Source of the DNA: a virus
Direction: 5' to 3' (one strand)
Virus record (IMG/VR): IMGVR_UViG_3300028763_000006
Span: 55,070-119,069 of that record
Length of the DNA: 64,000 nt
The notes below the pieces were generated by a model, which saw nothing but the letters and a program-made list of their open reading frames with translations, had not been told where the DNA came from and did not search any database. Below are positions 36,461 to 44,695 of the stretch, in pieces (within the stretch, counting starts at the first letter, position 1; every line of letters starts with the position of its first letter). Both the position numbers and the translations under genes were made by a program.

Positions 36461-36865
36461 TTATTCTTCTTTTTCTTCTTCTAAGAATTCAATCTCATCA
36501 TCATCATCAATATTTATCAATTTTATATTATCATCATATACTACAAATTCTTTCAATTCTTCTATCATATCATAAAAATCTGATTCATCTAAACTATCAA
36601 GAAGGTCTGCCAATTCATCTTTTGATGGTTCATAATTATCTTCATCTTTATATCCATCTAAACTATTTATACCTTGATTATCTAGAATTTCTAATATCTG
36701 ATCAATAGCATCATGTTTATATTCCCAAAATGATTCAGTATTGTCATTCACTCTAACTTCCCATTTATTTTCTATTTCTTCATCATTAGTGGTATTTTCT
36801 ATTTCCTCGTCATCAAGAATATTTTCTTTTATATATTCAAATTCATTAAATTTTTTAAGAGCCAT
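36461..36865 (-). CDS. Highly acidic protein with set A-like N-terminus
   Basis: 134 residues, starts MALKKFNEFEYIKEN, with long Asp/Glu runs (NIDDDDEIEFLEEEKEE at the end). A DNA-mimic or scaffold/core role is possible by charge. It has a late-type motif upstream. Confidence 0.6.
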   Translation of the reverse strand: MALKKFNEFEYIKENILDDEEIENTTNDEEIENKWEVRVNDNTESFWEYKHDAIDQILEILDNQGINSLDGYKDEDNYEPSKDELADLLDSLDESDFYDMIEELKEFVVYDDNIKLINIDDDDEIEFLEEEKEE

Positions 36866-36877
36866 AATTTTTCTTTT

Positions 36878-36895
36878 TTTGTATATATAAAAATA
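36878..36895 (-). promoter_or_regulatory. Late-type TATATATA promoter motif
   Basis: Reverse-strand TTTTTATATATACAA lies ahead of the 36865 start. Confidence 0.4.
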
Positions 36896-36941
36896 TAACT
36901 AACTATTTTTTATTTTCTTCTATTATATCATTTTTTATTTG

Positions 36942-36949
36942 TATCTTTG
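36942..36949 (+). promoter_or_regulatory. Host-type promoter box TATCTTTG
   Basis: TATCTTTGTA, 27 bases ahead of the 36977 start. It probably drives the long operon of small genes to about 43278. Confidence 0.65.
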
Positions 36950-36976
36950 TAATTCAAATAATTTAATAAAATTTAT

Positions 36977-37483
36977 ATGAAAAAATTTGAAACCGTATTT
37001 AAGACTTGGATAGGGAAAAATACGAATTCACAAATCAAAGCAATTGATAAAATTTCATCTGAAACAGGAATTGACGCCGAAGATTGGTTCTTTAATAATT
37101 TCTTACGTTTACAAACTGGTGATTTTAGTGGAACTGATTTTTTAGAGGTACTACTTGAAAATTATTTATGTAATTTGACTCATAAATTTGAAAAAATTGT
37201 AGGAGAATATTTAGAAAGCACAGGAACTAGTTTTTATGGTGAGCCAATATATGATATAGATATTACATTGGATTATGATTATAAAAAAAATTGTATAGTT
37301 ATTGACGAACAATATGGAAATAAATCTGATATTGAAAAAATAATAAAATCAATATCTCTTGATAATAAAATACTATTAACTAAAAATAAAATATTTACAT
37401 ACGTCATTAATGAAACAAAATTAAATATATTCTCAGAAAAAGAAGCAAGAATATTAAAATTGAAACAATTGAATGAAATATAA
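36977..37483 (+). CDS. Hypothetical set B protein
   Basis: 168 residues, first gene of the long small-gene operon. It ends ARILKLKQLNEI, a set B tail whose final codons contain the next gene's start. No domain recognised. Confidence 0.65.
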   Translation: MKKFETVFKTWIGKNTNSQIKAIDKISSETGIDAEDWFFNNFLRLQTGDFSGTDFLEVLLENYLCNLTHKFEKIVGEYLESTGTSFYGEPIYDIDITLDYDYKKNCIVIDEQYGNKSDIEKIIKSISLDNKILLTKNKIFTYVINETKLNIFSEKEARILKLKQLNEI

Positions 37484-37694
37484 AATTGGCGATATTATCA
37501 TTTTTAATAAATCTAAAAAATCAAAATCAATCATAATAGAAATTATTCATCAACATTTATTTCATTATTATAGATTTAGATTTATTGATGAAAATAATAC
37601 TCACATTATGAGTTGTGAAAATGTAGATAATTCATCAGAATTCTATATTAATTATATAAGAAAAGAAAAATTAAAAAATATAAATGAAATATAA
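37473..37694 (+). CDS. KIGD-domain set B protein, copy 1
   Basis: 73 residues: MKYKIGDIIIFNKS at the start and IRKEKLKNINEI at the end. First of three tandem paralogues, each overlapping the next by 11 bases. The KIGDIIIF start resembles the KVGDYV domain of set A proteins, so the same small barrel occurs with two kinds of end. Confidence 0.7.
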   Translation: MKYKIGDIIIFNKSKKSKSIIIEIIHQHLFHYYRFRFIDENNTHIMSCENVDNSSEFYINYIRKEKLKNINEI

Positions 37695-37896
37695 AATAGG
37701 TGATATTATCATTTTTGAAAGTTTCAAAACAAAAATAGTAAGAATTATTAATAGTAATAATTGTTATGAAATACATACATTTTTTAATAATCAAACATAC
37801 ACACAAGTTGTTCAATCTGAATATGTAGATAGATGCTCAAAAATAGATATTAAATCTATGAGAAAAGAAAAATTAAAAAATTTAAATGAAATATAA
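37684..37896 (+). CDS. KIGD-domain set B protein, copy 2
   Basis: 70 residues, MKYKIGDIIIFESF to MRKEKLKNLNEI. Same start and tail as its neighbours while the middle has diverged, typical of tandem duplication followed by divergence. Confidence 0.7.
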   Translation: MKYKIGDIIIFESFKTKIVRIINSNNCYEIHTFFNNQTYTQVVQSEYVDRCSKIDIKSMRKEKLKNLNEI

Positions 37897-38107
37897 AATA
37901 GGTGATATTGTGGTTGGCGAAATTTTAAAAATTAAAATAGTAAGTATTTTAAATAATAAATATGAATATCGTTTAATGTGCTGTAAAAATCCAAAAGTCA
38001 CAAATTGGACTACTGAATCAATAGACAATAAAACAGAATTAGATAAACAATATTTAAGAAAAGAAAAATTAAAAAAATTATATGATACTTCAGCAATGGC
38101 TAAATAA
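37886..38107 (+). CDS. KIGD-domain set B protein, copy 3
   Basis: 73 residues, MKYKIGDIVVGEI to LRKEKLKKLYDTSAMAK. The tail is extended past the usual end, and the next ORF overlaps it by 26 bases. Confidence 0.65.
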   Translation: MKYKIGDIVVGEILKIKIVSILNNKYEYRLMCCKNPKVTNWTTESIDNKTELDKQYLRKEKLKKLYDTSAMAK

Positions 38108-38663
38108 TCCTGATTTTTTGGATAAAAATCAGTTTGAAAAAAGAAAAGTATTAAAAAGAAGCATATTATCAGATAAATATTGTTTAGTAGGTAAAACATA
38201 TATATGCTTTGATAATGAAAACTATTGCTCAAATATGAGATTTTATAGTTCTAATAGCTATTGTAATTTGACTATAGGTAAATCATATGAAATATTAGAT
38301 CATAAAATTGGTAAGGTAAGAATACTAAATGATAGCAACAAAAAAATTTGGACTACAATTAATAGATTTATATATTCAATAAAATATGAAAGAAAAGATA
38401 AATTAAAAAAAATATCTAAATCAGATGATGAAATTTTTATTGACATATCAGAAAAAAAATTGATTTGTGTTTTATGCGGACAAGAATGGGGAATAGAAAA
38501 TAAATTCACAAATACATGTGAAAATGTTGAATGTAATGGCTTTTGTACATGGGGATATTATCCAATGATACCAGAAAGTTTCACAATTGATGATAATGGA
38601 TTTTGGCATTTAATACCTTTTCCTAAGGATTTAAAAGAATTATATAATTATAAAATTAAATAA
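38082..38663 (+). CDS. Set B-type domain fused to a zinc-ribbon-like domain
   Basis: 193 residues. The first 110 resemble the neighbouring small barrels (IGKSYEILDHKIGKVRIL) and include an internal set B-like motif (YERKDKLKKISKSDDE). The rest is a Cys-rich domain: CVLC near 127, then CENVECNGFC, a likely zinc site. Apparently a small-gene module joined to a second domain. Confidence 0.6.
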   Translation: MILQQWLNNPDFLDKNQFEKRKVLKRSILSDKYCLVGKTYICFDNENYCSNMRFYSSNSYCNLTIGKSYEILDHKIGKVRILNDSNKKIWTTINRFIYSIKYERKDKLKKISKSDDEIFIDISEKKLICVLCGQEWGIENKFTNTCENVECNGFCTWGYYPMIPESFTIDDNGFWHLIPFPKDLKELYNYKIK

Positions 38664-38665
38664 AT

Positions 38666-39055
38666 ATGTTAGATAAAAAATCAACTCAACGTATAAAAGA
38701 CTATGTTATCAGCACAGGTAAAAAGATAACAGTAAAAAGTGGTAGATGTAGATATAATTTTAGATGTCAAATGAATGCAGTAAATGATGCATTATGTAGT
38801 GGTCAAACAACAGTAGGAATGTGTGTTTGTATTAATAGTGATAATTGTTTTATTCATTTTGTTAATATTTCAAAAAATAACACATTCATTGATAATACAT
38901 TGGGACAATGGTCAGTTAAATATAAATATTATTTAGTAAAAATTATTGAAAAAAAAGATTTTTTAAATATAAATGATATTTTTCTTAAATATAGAAAAGA
39001 ATTGCATCAAAAATTACCTTTATACTTGAGAATGGTAAATACAATTGAATTTTAA
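38666..39055 (+). CDS. Hypothetical Cys/His protein
   Basis: 129 residues. RCQMNAVNDAL, then NCFIHFVNIS and FIDNTLGQW, give a Cys-His-Asp order reminiscent of papain-like folds, but this is weak. A C-terminal KYYLVKII strand and helix follow. No confident family. Confidence 0.55.
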   Translation: MLDKKSTQRIKDYVISTGKKITVKSGRCRYNFRCQMNAVNDALCSGQTTVGMCVCINSDNCFIHFVNISKNNTFIDNTLGQWSVKYKYYLVKIIEKKDFLNINDIFLKYRKELHQKLPLYLRMVNTIEF

Positions 39056-39319
39056 ATGATAATTGATAAAGGTTGGGGATATTGGGATTTGAAAAATTCC
39101 ACAAGACTTGATGATATTGCATATTATTCATTTGTTCAAGATTATGTGAAGGACTATAAAGATTCAATATCATTTATGTCAAATATGGATTATGAACCAC
39201 CTGATCAAACTTGGTTTTATTATCAAAGAAATAAAAATAGTCATTATTCTTATCATTACAATAGTGCAAATAATTTTTTAAGAAAAGAAAAACTTGTTAA
39301 ATTAAAAGAAATACAATAA
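39056..39319 (+). CDS. Small set B protein
   Basis: 87 residues, starts immediately after the previous stop. GYWDLKNSTRLDDIAY matches the 24722 protein. It ends FLRKEKLVKLKEIQ, a set B tail that does not overlap the next gene. Confidence 0.65.
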   Translation: MIIDKGWGYWDLKNSTRLDDIAYYSFVQDYVKDYKDSISFMSNMDYEPPDQTWFYYQRNKNSHYSYHYNSANNFLRKEKLVKLKEIQ

Positions 39320-39322
39320 ATA

Positions 39323-40000
39323 ATGAAAAAGAAAATAGTAATATTCACTGGTGCTGGAATAAGTGCAGAAAGCGGAATTCAAACTTTCAGGGATTCTGAC
39401 GGACTTTGGGAGCAATATGATGTAAAAGACGTTGCAACTATTGATGGTTGGAGAAAAGATAGACAATTAGTTTTAAAATTTTATAATGAAAGACATAAAC
39501 AATTAGATACTGTAGAACCTAATTCAGCTCATTACTTTCTTGCTGAATTGGAAAAAAAGTATGATGTTCAGATAGTTACTCAAAATGTCGACGATCTCCA
39601 TGAGAGAGCAGGAAGTACAAATGTTCTACATCTTCATGGACAATTAACAAAGATGAGAGCATTTAATAATTTTACTGTTTATGATTGGCCAAAAGATTTT
39701 GACATACAAACAGATAGTGTGGATGAAAATGGCGATACATTAAGACCACATATTGTTTGGTTTGGAGAAGCTGTTCCAAATATGGGTAAAGCTGAAAAAA
39801 TAACAAAAGAAGCAGATATACTTATTGTAATTGGAACATCATTACAAGTTTATCCTGCAGCAAATTTATTATATAAAGCAAATTTTAGAGCACCTATATA
39901 TTATATTGATCCTTCTGATTCTGATATTGGTATAGATATTAAAAATTTTACTCATATAAAAGAAACAGCAACAGAAGGAGTTAAAAAATTAAAATTGTGA
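39323..40000 (+). CDS. cobB: Sirtuin (Sir2/CobB) NAD-dependent deacylase
   Basis: 225 residues. NAD site TGAGISAESGI (9-19), TQNVDDLHERAG (86-97), catalytic His in LHGQ (H105), GTSLQVYPAA near 172. A FYNER motif (Y54, R57) corresponds to the Y-x-x-R of class III sirtuins that remove succinyl/malonyl groups. The four zinc Cys are absent: the segment after H105 runs to LRPHIVWFGE with none. So this is a zinc-less bacterial-type form, which may alter lysine acylation or NAD+ levels in the host. Confidence 0.9.
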   Translation: MKKKIVIFTGAGISAESGIQTFRDSDGLWEQYDVKDVATIDGWRKDRQLVLKFYNERHKQLDTVEPNSAHYFLAELEKKYDVQIVTQNVDDLHERAGSTNVLHLHGQLTKMRAFNNFTVYDWPKDFDIQTDSVDENGDTLRPHIVWFGEAVPNMGKAEKITKEADILIVIGTSLQVYPAANLLYKANFRAPIYYIDPSDSDIGIDIKNFTHIKETATEGVKKLKL

Positions 40001-40317
40001 TGATAGAAAATAAAAGTGAAAAATACGGAAAATATTATGGAGAGTTAGTTGATTTTGACTACACTGCAAATATGATATATTCAGATTGGAGCGAGAGAGA
40101 GACTTCAATGTTTTGTGAACAACTAGAAGAATACGGAGTAACAGAAATAATTTTTGACGTTGAAGATGGGGAAAATGAAAATAAATACTCATCAACATTA
40201 TATATTGAAACAACAGATGAAACAGATTACAAAAAACTTATGATGTTAATTTTATCAAAACATCCTGATGAGTTTTCAGAAGAAACAAATAATCACTTTA
40301 GATTTTGGGTTGATTAA
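40000..40317 (+). CDS. Hypothetical protein
   Basis: 105 residues from ATG at 40000, overlapping the sirtuin stop by one base (TGATG). Acidic alpha/beta protein (VTEIIFDVEDGEN, STLYIETTDETD). No family recognised. Confidence 0.65.
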   Translation: MIENKSEKYGKYYGELVDFDYTANMIYSDWSERETSMFCEQLEEYGVTEIIFDVEDGENENKYSSTLYIETTDETDYKKLMMLILSKHPDEFSEETNNHFRFWVD

Positions 40318-40347
40318 AAACATTAAACAAATTAAAAATATAATATT

Positions 40348-40788
40348 ATGCCAAGTGTTACAGAAAAATTAGAAGAATATTTAAAATTTTTAAAAACTCC
40401 TGAGGGAGAAGAAAGCATTCTTGAATTTCAAAAAGTAATTCAATTGGAAGAAGATATCAAAAATATAAACATTGAAAGAGTAAAAAAAATGTTCAATGAT
40501 CAAGAAACTTTTGATTCTTTAGTCAATAGAATAATAAGAAAAAATGGAGAAGAATGGAGGGACAAATGTTACAAAAATGGTTGTACCCCATATCCAACTC
40601 AACTATTATACTCGTTGTTTGATTTAGCAGAAAAAGAAGGAACTGAAATAACAGAATCTATTGATGATTTTACAAGTCATTTTCCGTCTGACATCTGTGA
40701 ATATAACGGTTGGCAATTTGCTTTGACATATGGTCAAGGTACATGTAGTAGTATATACTACAATAAAAAATTAATGTATAGAGATTGA
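40348..40788 (+). CDS. Conserved phage-type hypothetical protein
   Basis: 146 residues. The C-terminal NGWQFALTYGQGTCSSIYYN resembles a domain common in phage hypothetical proteins ('..y.GQGs...i'). The middle has CYKNGCTPYP. Function unknown. Confidence 0.6.
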   Translation: MPSVTEKLEEYLKFLKTPEGEESILEFQKVIQLEEDIKNINIERVKKMFNDQETFDSLVNRIIRKNGEEWRDKCYKNGCTPYPTQLLYSLFDLAEKEGTEITESIDDFTSHFPSDICEYNGWQFALTYGQGTCSSIYYNKKLMYRD

Positions 40789-41042
40789 ATTCAATTAAAA
40801 CAGTAAAATCAAGATATAGTATAACTACAATTTCACCAAATTTTTATAGTAATTTGTCATTAAGTGGCAATACAAATGATATTATTTCTGGTTCAACTGG
40901 ATTATTAGAGCAAGGTTATATATTTGTTCCTTATATAATGGCTACAACAACATCAATTATTACTGAATCAAGAGAACGTAAGATAAACAGACTAAGAGAA
41001 GAAAGAGTAGAAAAACTTAAAAAATTAGGATGGAATGACTGA
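40785..41042 (+). CDS. Possible capsid-protein-derived segment with set B tail
   Basis: 85 residues if the TTG at 40785 is used (overlapping the previous stop); a later ATG at 40938 would leave 34. VKSRYSITTISPNFYSNL and GYIFVPYIMATTTSIITE resemble two strands seen near the C-terminus of gp23-like major capsid proteins. It ends RVEKLKKLGWND, set B-like. Could be a relic or mimic; start uncertain. Confidence 0.45.
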   Translation: MNSIKTVKSRYSITTISPNFYSNLSLSGNTNDIISGSTGLLEQGYIFVPYIMATTTSIITESRERKINRLREERVEKLKKLGWND

Positions 41043-41313
41043 TAAAAAATATAAACAAGGAGATGAAGTTGTATGTATTAATAATGATGGAGGTTATGAT
41101 AAATATTTAACAATTGGAAAAAAATATAAAATTCATTATATTTATAAAGGAAAATTAACCAATTTAGATCATTTTAGGATAAAATCTGACAAAATAAATT
41201 CATTTTTTATAAGTCCATTAGGAATAATTTTTTTATCACCAAATGAGTTTAAAATTAAGAAAAGAAAAGAAAAATTAGAAAAAATCAATAAATTAATTTT
41301 TAATGATATTTAA
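41035..41313 (+). CDS. QGDEVVCI-domain set B protein
   Basis: 92 residues: YKQGDEVVCINNDG, LTIGKKYKI, and end KKRKEKLEKINKLIFNDI. A small SH3-like barrel plus set B tail. The paralogue follows with an 11-base overlap. Confidence 0.65.
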   Translation: MTDKKYKQGDEVVCINNDGGYDKYLTIGKKYKIHYIYKGKLTNLDHFRIKSDKINSFFISPLGIIFLSPNEFKIKKRKEKLEKINKLIFNDI

Positions 41314-41551
41314 TCAAGGAGATGAAGTTGTTTGTATTCAAAATGTTGGTTATACTGATTTTTTAACAATTAGCAAATCATATAAAGTTTTACTTTCCTA
41401 CTATGGAAGTGTAACAGAAACTGAACATATACGTGTTCAGAAAGATGATAAAAATGGTCATGTTGATATATTTAGTAGTAGATTTATATCTATCAAAGAA
41501 TTCAAAAAAATAAAAAGAAAAGAAAAACTAAATATATTAAATCTAATATAA
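41303..41551 (+). CDS. QGDEVVCI-domain set B protein, paralogue
   Basis: 82 residues: FNQGDEVVCIQNVG, LTISKSYKV, end IKRKEKLNILNLI. Tandem duplicate of the previous gene. Confidence 0.65.
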   Translation: MIFNQGDEVVCIQNVGYTDFLTISKSYKVLLSYYGSVTETEHIRVQKDDKNGHVDIFSSRFISIKEFKKIKRKEKLNILNLI

Positions 41552-41579
41552 CATATAAATAATAAAAATAAAATAGGAT

Positions 41580-41801
41580 ATGAAAATTTTAAGAAAAAAA
41601 GACACTTTTAAGAAAGTACCTGACGCAAGCATTAATGATGTTGTAGCTATCAAATCTTATATTGAACAAGGATGGAAGCATTGTTCAAAAAAAGAATATA
41701 AAGATTTTTTCAAAACTGCAGTTTCTGAGAAATTAGTTGAAAAGAAAATTGAAAAAGAAGAAATTAAAGAAAAAAAGAAAGAAAAGAAGCACGGCAAATG
41801 A
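41580..41801 (+). CDS. Lys-rich hypothetical protein
   Basis: 73 residues with a Lys/Glu helix at the C-terminus (EKKIEKEEIKEKKKEKKHGK). It overlaps the deformylase start by 4 bases, so it is translationally coupled to it. Confidence 0.6.
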   Translation: MKILRKKDTFKKVPDASINDVVAIKSYIEQGWKHCSKKEYKDFFKTAVSEKLVEKKIEKEEIKEKKKEKKHGK

Positions 41802-42232
41802 TTTTAGATATAATCAAATATGATGATTCTAACTCAGGAAAATTAAGAAAACTAAATGTAAATGTAAAAAAGGAAAATCCTTTTTTGCTTTCACTTATTA
41901 AAAATATGTTTGAAACTCTTAATTATCACAAATTTGAATTTGGGTTATCTGCTCCACAAGTTGGACATAACTTAAATTTATTTGTTATTAATAATCCTGA
42001 TTTAAAAGAAGTATTTATTAATCCAGAAATATATTTAGAAGGACTTTTTATTCAAAACAAAGAAAGATGTTTAAGCTTACCAAATTTAGAATTTCCTATA
42101 AATAGGAGATCAATTGTTAAGATTAAATATTATGATATAAATTGGAATTATAAAATGTCTTCGTTTAAAGATTTAAATGCCATAGCTATTCAACATCAAT
42201 TTGATCATATTAACGGAAAATTAATTATTTGA
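41798..42232 (+). CDS. def: Peptide deformylase homologue lacking the catalytic Glu
   Basis: 144 residues with all three deformylase motifs: GLSAPQVG (49-56), ERCLSLP (C91 metal ligand) and IQHQFDHING. In active enzymes motif 3 is QHExDH; here residue 134 is Gln (CAA), so the metal ligands H133 and H137 remain but the general base is replaced. Normal deformylase removes formyl groups from nascent proteins. This one is probably inactive or binds nascent chains without cleavage. Short, like other phage versions. Confidence 0.85.
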   Translation: MILDIIKYDDSNSGKLRKLNVNVKKENPFLLSLIKNMFETLNYHKFEFGLSAPQVGHNLNLFVINNPDLKEVFINPEIYLEGLFIQNKERCLSLPNLEFPINRRSIVKIKYYDINWNYKMSSFKDLNAIAIQHQFDHINGKLII

Positions 42233-42615
42233 TGAATATATTTAATAGAAAAAAAAGGGAATTAAAAAGGGAACTAAAATACAATGAACTGAACAAATTA
42301 TTCAGGATTAAACATGGTATAATTTGTAATTGGAGGATTAAAAAATATACTTTGCATCCAACTACAGTTGAAGGACTTGTTTTTGATGAAAAGTTTAATT
42401 CATTTTTTTTGAGAGAATATGGAATATTTCCACATTCCTTTAATGAGTTTGCTTGTATTAACTATTCCTTTGATCCAAAATTTGATAATTTTCCAGTTGA
42501 TAAATTACAGGAATTATATAATAAAATTGAGTCTGTTTTTCCTGATCCATTTATTAAAATTAATAGATTAAAAAAATTAAAAAATATTAATTCTGTTAAA
42601 TATGAAGAACGGTGA
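42229..42615 (+). CDS. Hypothetical set B protein
   Basis: 128 residues, starts in a 4-base overlap with the deformylase. Basic start (NRKKRELKRELKYNELNK) and set B-like end (INRLKKLKNINSVKYEER). No domain recognised. Confidence 0.6.
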   Translation: MMNIFNRKKRELKRELKYNELNKLFRIKHGIICNWRIKKYTLHPTTVEGLVFDEKFNSFFLREYGIFPHSFNEFACINYSFDPKFDNFPVDKLQELYNKIESVFPDPFIKINRLKKLKNINSVKYEER

Positions 42616-42832
42616 TAAAATTACTTATATTAGTAACGATATTTGTGTTTTTGATAAATATAAAACATATACTATTATTAATATACACAATGATATTATA
42701 ACATATGTGAGTTATCTTGATAATTATAAAAAGTTATGGTATATAGGTTGTAGTTATACTATGAATAAATTCATAACATATAATCAATATAGAAAATTAA
42801 AATTAAATAAAATTAATGAAAAAATATGTTAG
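42602..42832 (+). CDS. NGDKI-type small barrel with set B tail
   Basis: 76 residues: MKNGDKITYISND, FDKYKTYTIINIH, end YRKLKLNKINEKIC. Same layout as the 41035 and 37473 families. Confidence 0.6.
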   Translation: MKNGDKITYISNDICVFDKYKTYTIINIHNDIITYVSYLDNYKKLWYIGCSYTMNKFITYNQYRKLKLNKINEKIC

Positions 42833-43008
42833 TAAAAGAATTAATAGAAAAAATAGAAGAATTAAGAGTAATATATCCTAATATTGATGATATTGAAATT
42901 GGACCACTTTTTAATGGTGATTTAGTGATGATGATTAGTGATTTGACAATAGAAGAAGGCTCAGGATGGGAAACTGACGATGCAATTGGCATTATTTGGA
43001 ATTGTTAA
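42826..43008 (+). CDS. Hypothetical protein
   Basis: 60 residues, acidic, with an N-terminal helix (VKELIEKIEEL) and a beta pair (IEIGPLFNGDLVMMI). Resembles short phage proteins of unknown role. Confidence 0.55.
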   Translation: MLVKELIEKIEELRVIYPNIDDIEIGPLFNGDLVMMISDLTIEEGSGWETDDAIGIIWNC

Positions 43009-43035
43009 GTTTTTATAAAAAATAATAAATATTAA

Positions 43036-43278
43036 ATGTTAGAAGAAATCATAAATAACTATCCAGATGAAGGAATTTTATCTGCTGATGGATTGGATGA
43101 TGCAGTAATTGGATTAGAAATGAATTCAATGAGGTTAATATATTCAGTATCTAAATGTATTGAAATTTTTATCAATGATGGAATGACAGAAGAAGAAGCA
43201 TTAGAATTCTTTGAATTTAATACAGCAGGATCTTATATGGGTGAACACACTCCAATATGGTGCTACGATGATTTTTAA
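43036..43278 (+). CDS. Conserved phage hypothetical protein
   Basis: 80 residues of a type I associate with many large phages: YPDEGILSADGLDDAVIGLE, RLIYSVSKCIEIFI, EEEALEFFEFNTAGSYMGEHTPIWCYDD. Role unknown. Last gene before a terminator. Confidence 0.7.
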   Translation: MLEEIINNYPDEGILSADGLDDAVIGLEMNSMRLIYSVSKCIEIFINDGMTEEEALEFFEFNTAGSYMGEHTPIWCYDDF

Positions 43279-43313
43279 TTGATATAAAAATAAATAATTT
43301 TTTTATATCAATT
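43277..43313 (+). terminator. Intrinsic terminator
   Basis: AATTGATATAAAAA pairs with TTTTTATATCAATT around a 9-base loop, directly after the stop; a promoter box follows 9 bases on. Confidence 0.65.
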
Positions 43314-43321
43314 ATTTTCAT

Positions 43322-43329
43322 TATATTTG
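43322..43329 (+). promoter_or_regulatory. Host-type promoter box TATATTTG
   Basis: TATATTTGTA just after a terminator, 9 bases ahead of the ATG at 43339. The transcript leader would be very short, so the first gene may be read from a near-leaderless message. Confidence 0.5.
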
Positions 43330-43338
43330 TAAAAAAAT

Positions 43339-43539
43339 ATGAAAGATAAAAAATCAGATGAAATATATTCAAATTGGGTCAAAGAATCAGGAATAAAAGA
43401 TTTAACTGGTAACCAATCAAAATTTGTCAAAATGATTATATCAAATAGAAAAATTATCTGTGAAATCGGAAGTTTTAATAAAGTTTTTGTTAGCATTTAT
43501 AAATATTTGAAAAATAATCGTGAAAAATTAGAAGATTAA
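43339..43539 (+). CDS. Hypothetical protein
   Basis: 66 residues, basic and helical (FVSIYKYLKNNREKLED at the end). It may instead start at a later codon given the close promoter. No family recognised. Confidence 0.5.
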   Translation: MKDKKSDEIYSNWVKESGIKDLTGNQSKFVKMIISNRKIICEIGSFNKVFVSIYKYLKNNREKLED

Positions 43540-43541
43540 AT

Positions 43542-43799
43542 ATGAAATCAATACTTTACAAAAAAGGTGAAAAATTTGTTTGTATAGATAATACATCTAG
43601 ATATACTGGAGTAGAATTAGGCTATTCTTCTTTGACGTTATTGAAAATTGGCGGTGTTTACACATTTCGTGATATTAATAGTTATGGCGAAATGAATTTT
43701 TTGGAACTACGCGGATATAGTTTCAGAAAGCAAAGGTTTGTGAAATATTCAGAGTTAAGAAAGATAAAATTAGAAAAATTAAATACTATAAACATATAA
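43542..43799 (+). CDS. Small barrel protein with set B tail
   Basis: 85 residues: YKKGEKFVCIDNTS, LLKIGGVYTFRDI, end LRKIKLEKLNTINI. The set B tail here does not overlap the next gene, which supports selection on the protein. Confidence 0.65.
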   Translation: MKSILYKKGEKFVCIDNTSRYTGVELGYSSLTLLKIGGVYTFRDINSYGEMNFLELRGYSFRKQRFVKYSELRKIKLEKLNTINI

Positions 43800-43801
43800 T
43801 C

Positions 43802-44689
43802 ATGAGTCTAAAAGCATATGACGGTATGATGACCAGAAATGGTTTAGCATACATACAAGAAGAAATCTTAAAAAGAATTGATAGATTTGAAGATGCATCA
43901 CAAAATGAATTAGCAAAATGTTATGCTAAAGATATTATATTACATGTAGATGAAAAATGTGACATTATTCATCAAATGGAATATTTATCAATTAATGATA
44001 GTGAAGAATTAAAAAATAAAATAAAAGAAATTAGTATAAAAGAAGATACTACTTTGATGTCTTATTTATTTCAATCAGGTAAAATATTATCAAAAAGTCA
44101 ATATAAAAATGATTTTATGGTTGATCTTAGTTTATCAATTGATTGTAGAGATGATAAAATACTAATTTTTCCAAATATAAATGTAGGCGAGCATAGAACA
44201 ATCCTTTTAGAATTTCTAAATGATTGGTATTGTCAAAACCAATCTGATCCAGATGAAAATGTAAAAGAAGATGAATGGGATGAAAGAGAAAAAGATTGGT
44301 ATGTATTTAATGAACATAAAGGATTATCAATGAAGATTATGATATTTGATACAAATAATTATTCTAAAAATTTAAATGAACATTTTAGAGGTGAAATATT
44401 ATATCAAAAAATACTCGAAAATATTCCTTCAGATGATATTAGAAAAAGGAAAATAGTAACTAATATTTTAATTAGTGAGAAATTAAAAGATAATGATGAT
44501 TATTCAACTGTTTGGAATATATTGGGAGAGTTAAAGAAAGATGACAACTCAGAAATAACTGAATATATAAACTCACATGATATTCAATTATTTAAAATTG
44601 ATAAAGAATTTCTTGATACTGAATTATTAAAACCTAAAACAGAACTTGATGAGTATATAAAAACTCATAATATTGAATTAAAAAAATAA
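43802..44689 (+). CDS. Hypothetical protein with C-terminal repeat
   Basis: 295 residues, acidic, last of its operon. Near the end EITEYINSHDIQLFK and ELDEYIKTHNIELKK are two copies of one short motif. No domain recognised. Confidence 0.6.
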   Translation: MSLKAYDGMMTRNGLAYIQEEILKRIDRFEDASQNELAKCYAKDIILHVDEKCDIIHQMEYLSINDSEELKNKIKEISIKEDTTLMSYLFQSGKILSKSQYKNDFMVDLSLSIDCRDDKILIFPNINVGEHRTILLEFLNDWYCQNQSDPDENVKEDEWDEREKDWYVFNEHKGLSMKIMIFDTNNYSKNLNEHFRGEILYQKILENIPSDDIRKRKIVTNILISEKLKDNDDYSTVWNILGELKKDDNSEITEYINSHDIQLFKIDKEFLDTELLKPKTELDEYIKTHNIELKK

Positions 44690-44695
44690 CAATTT

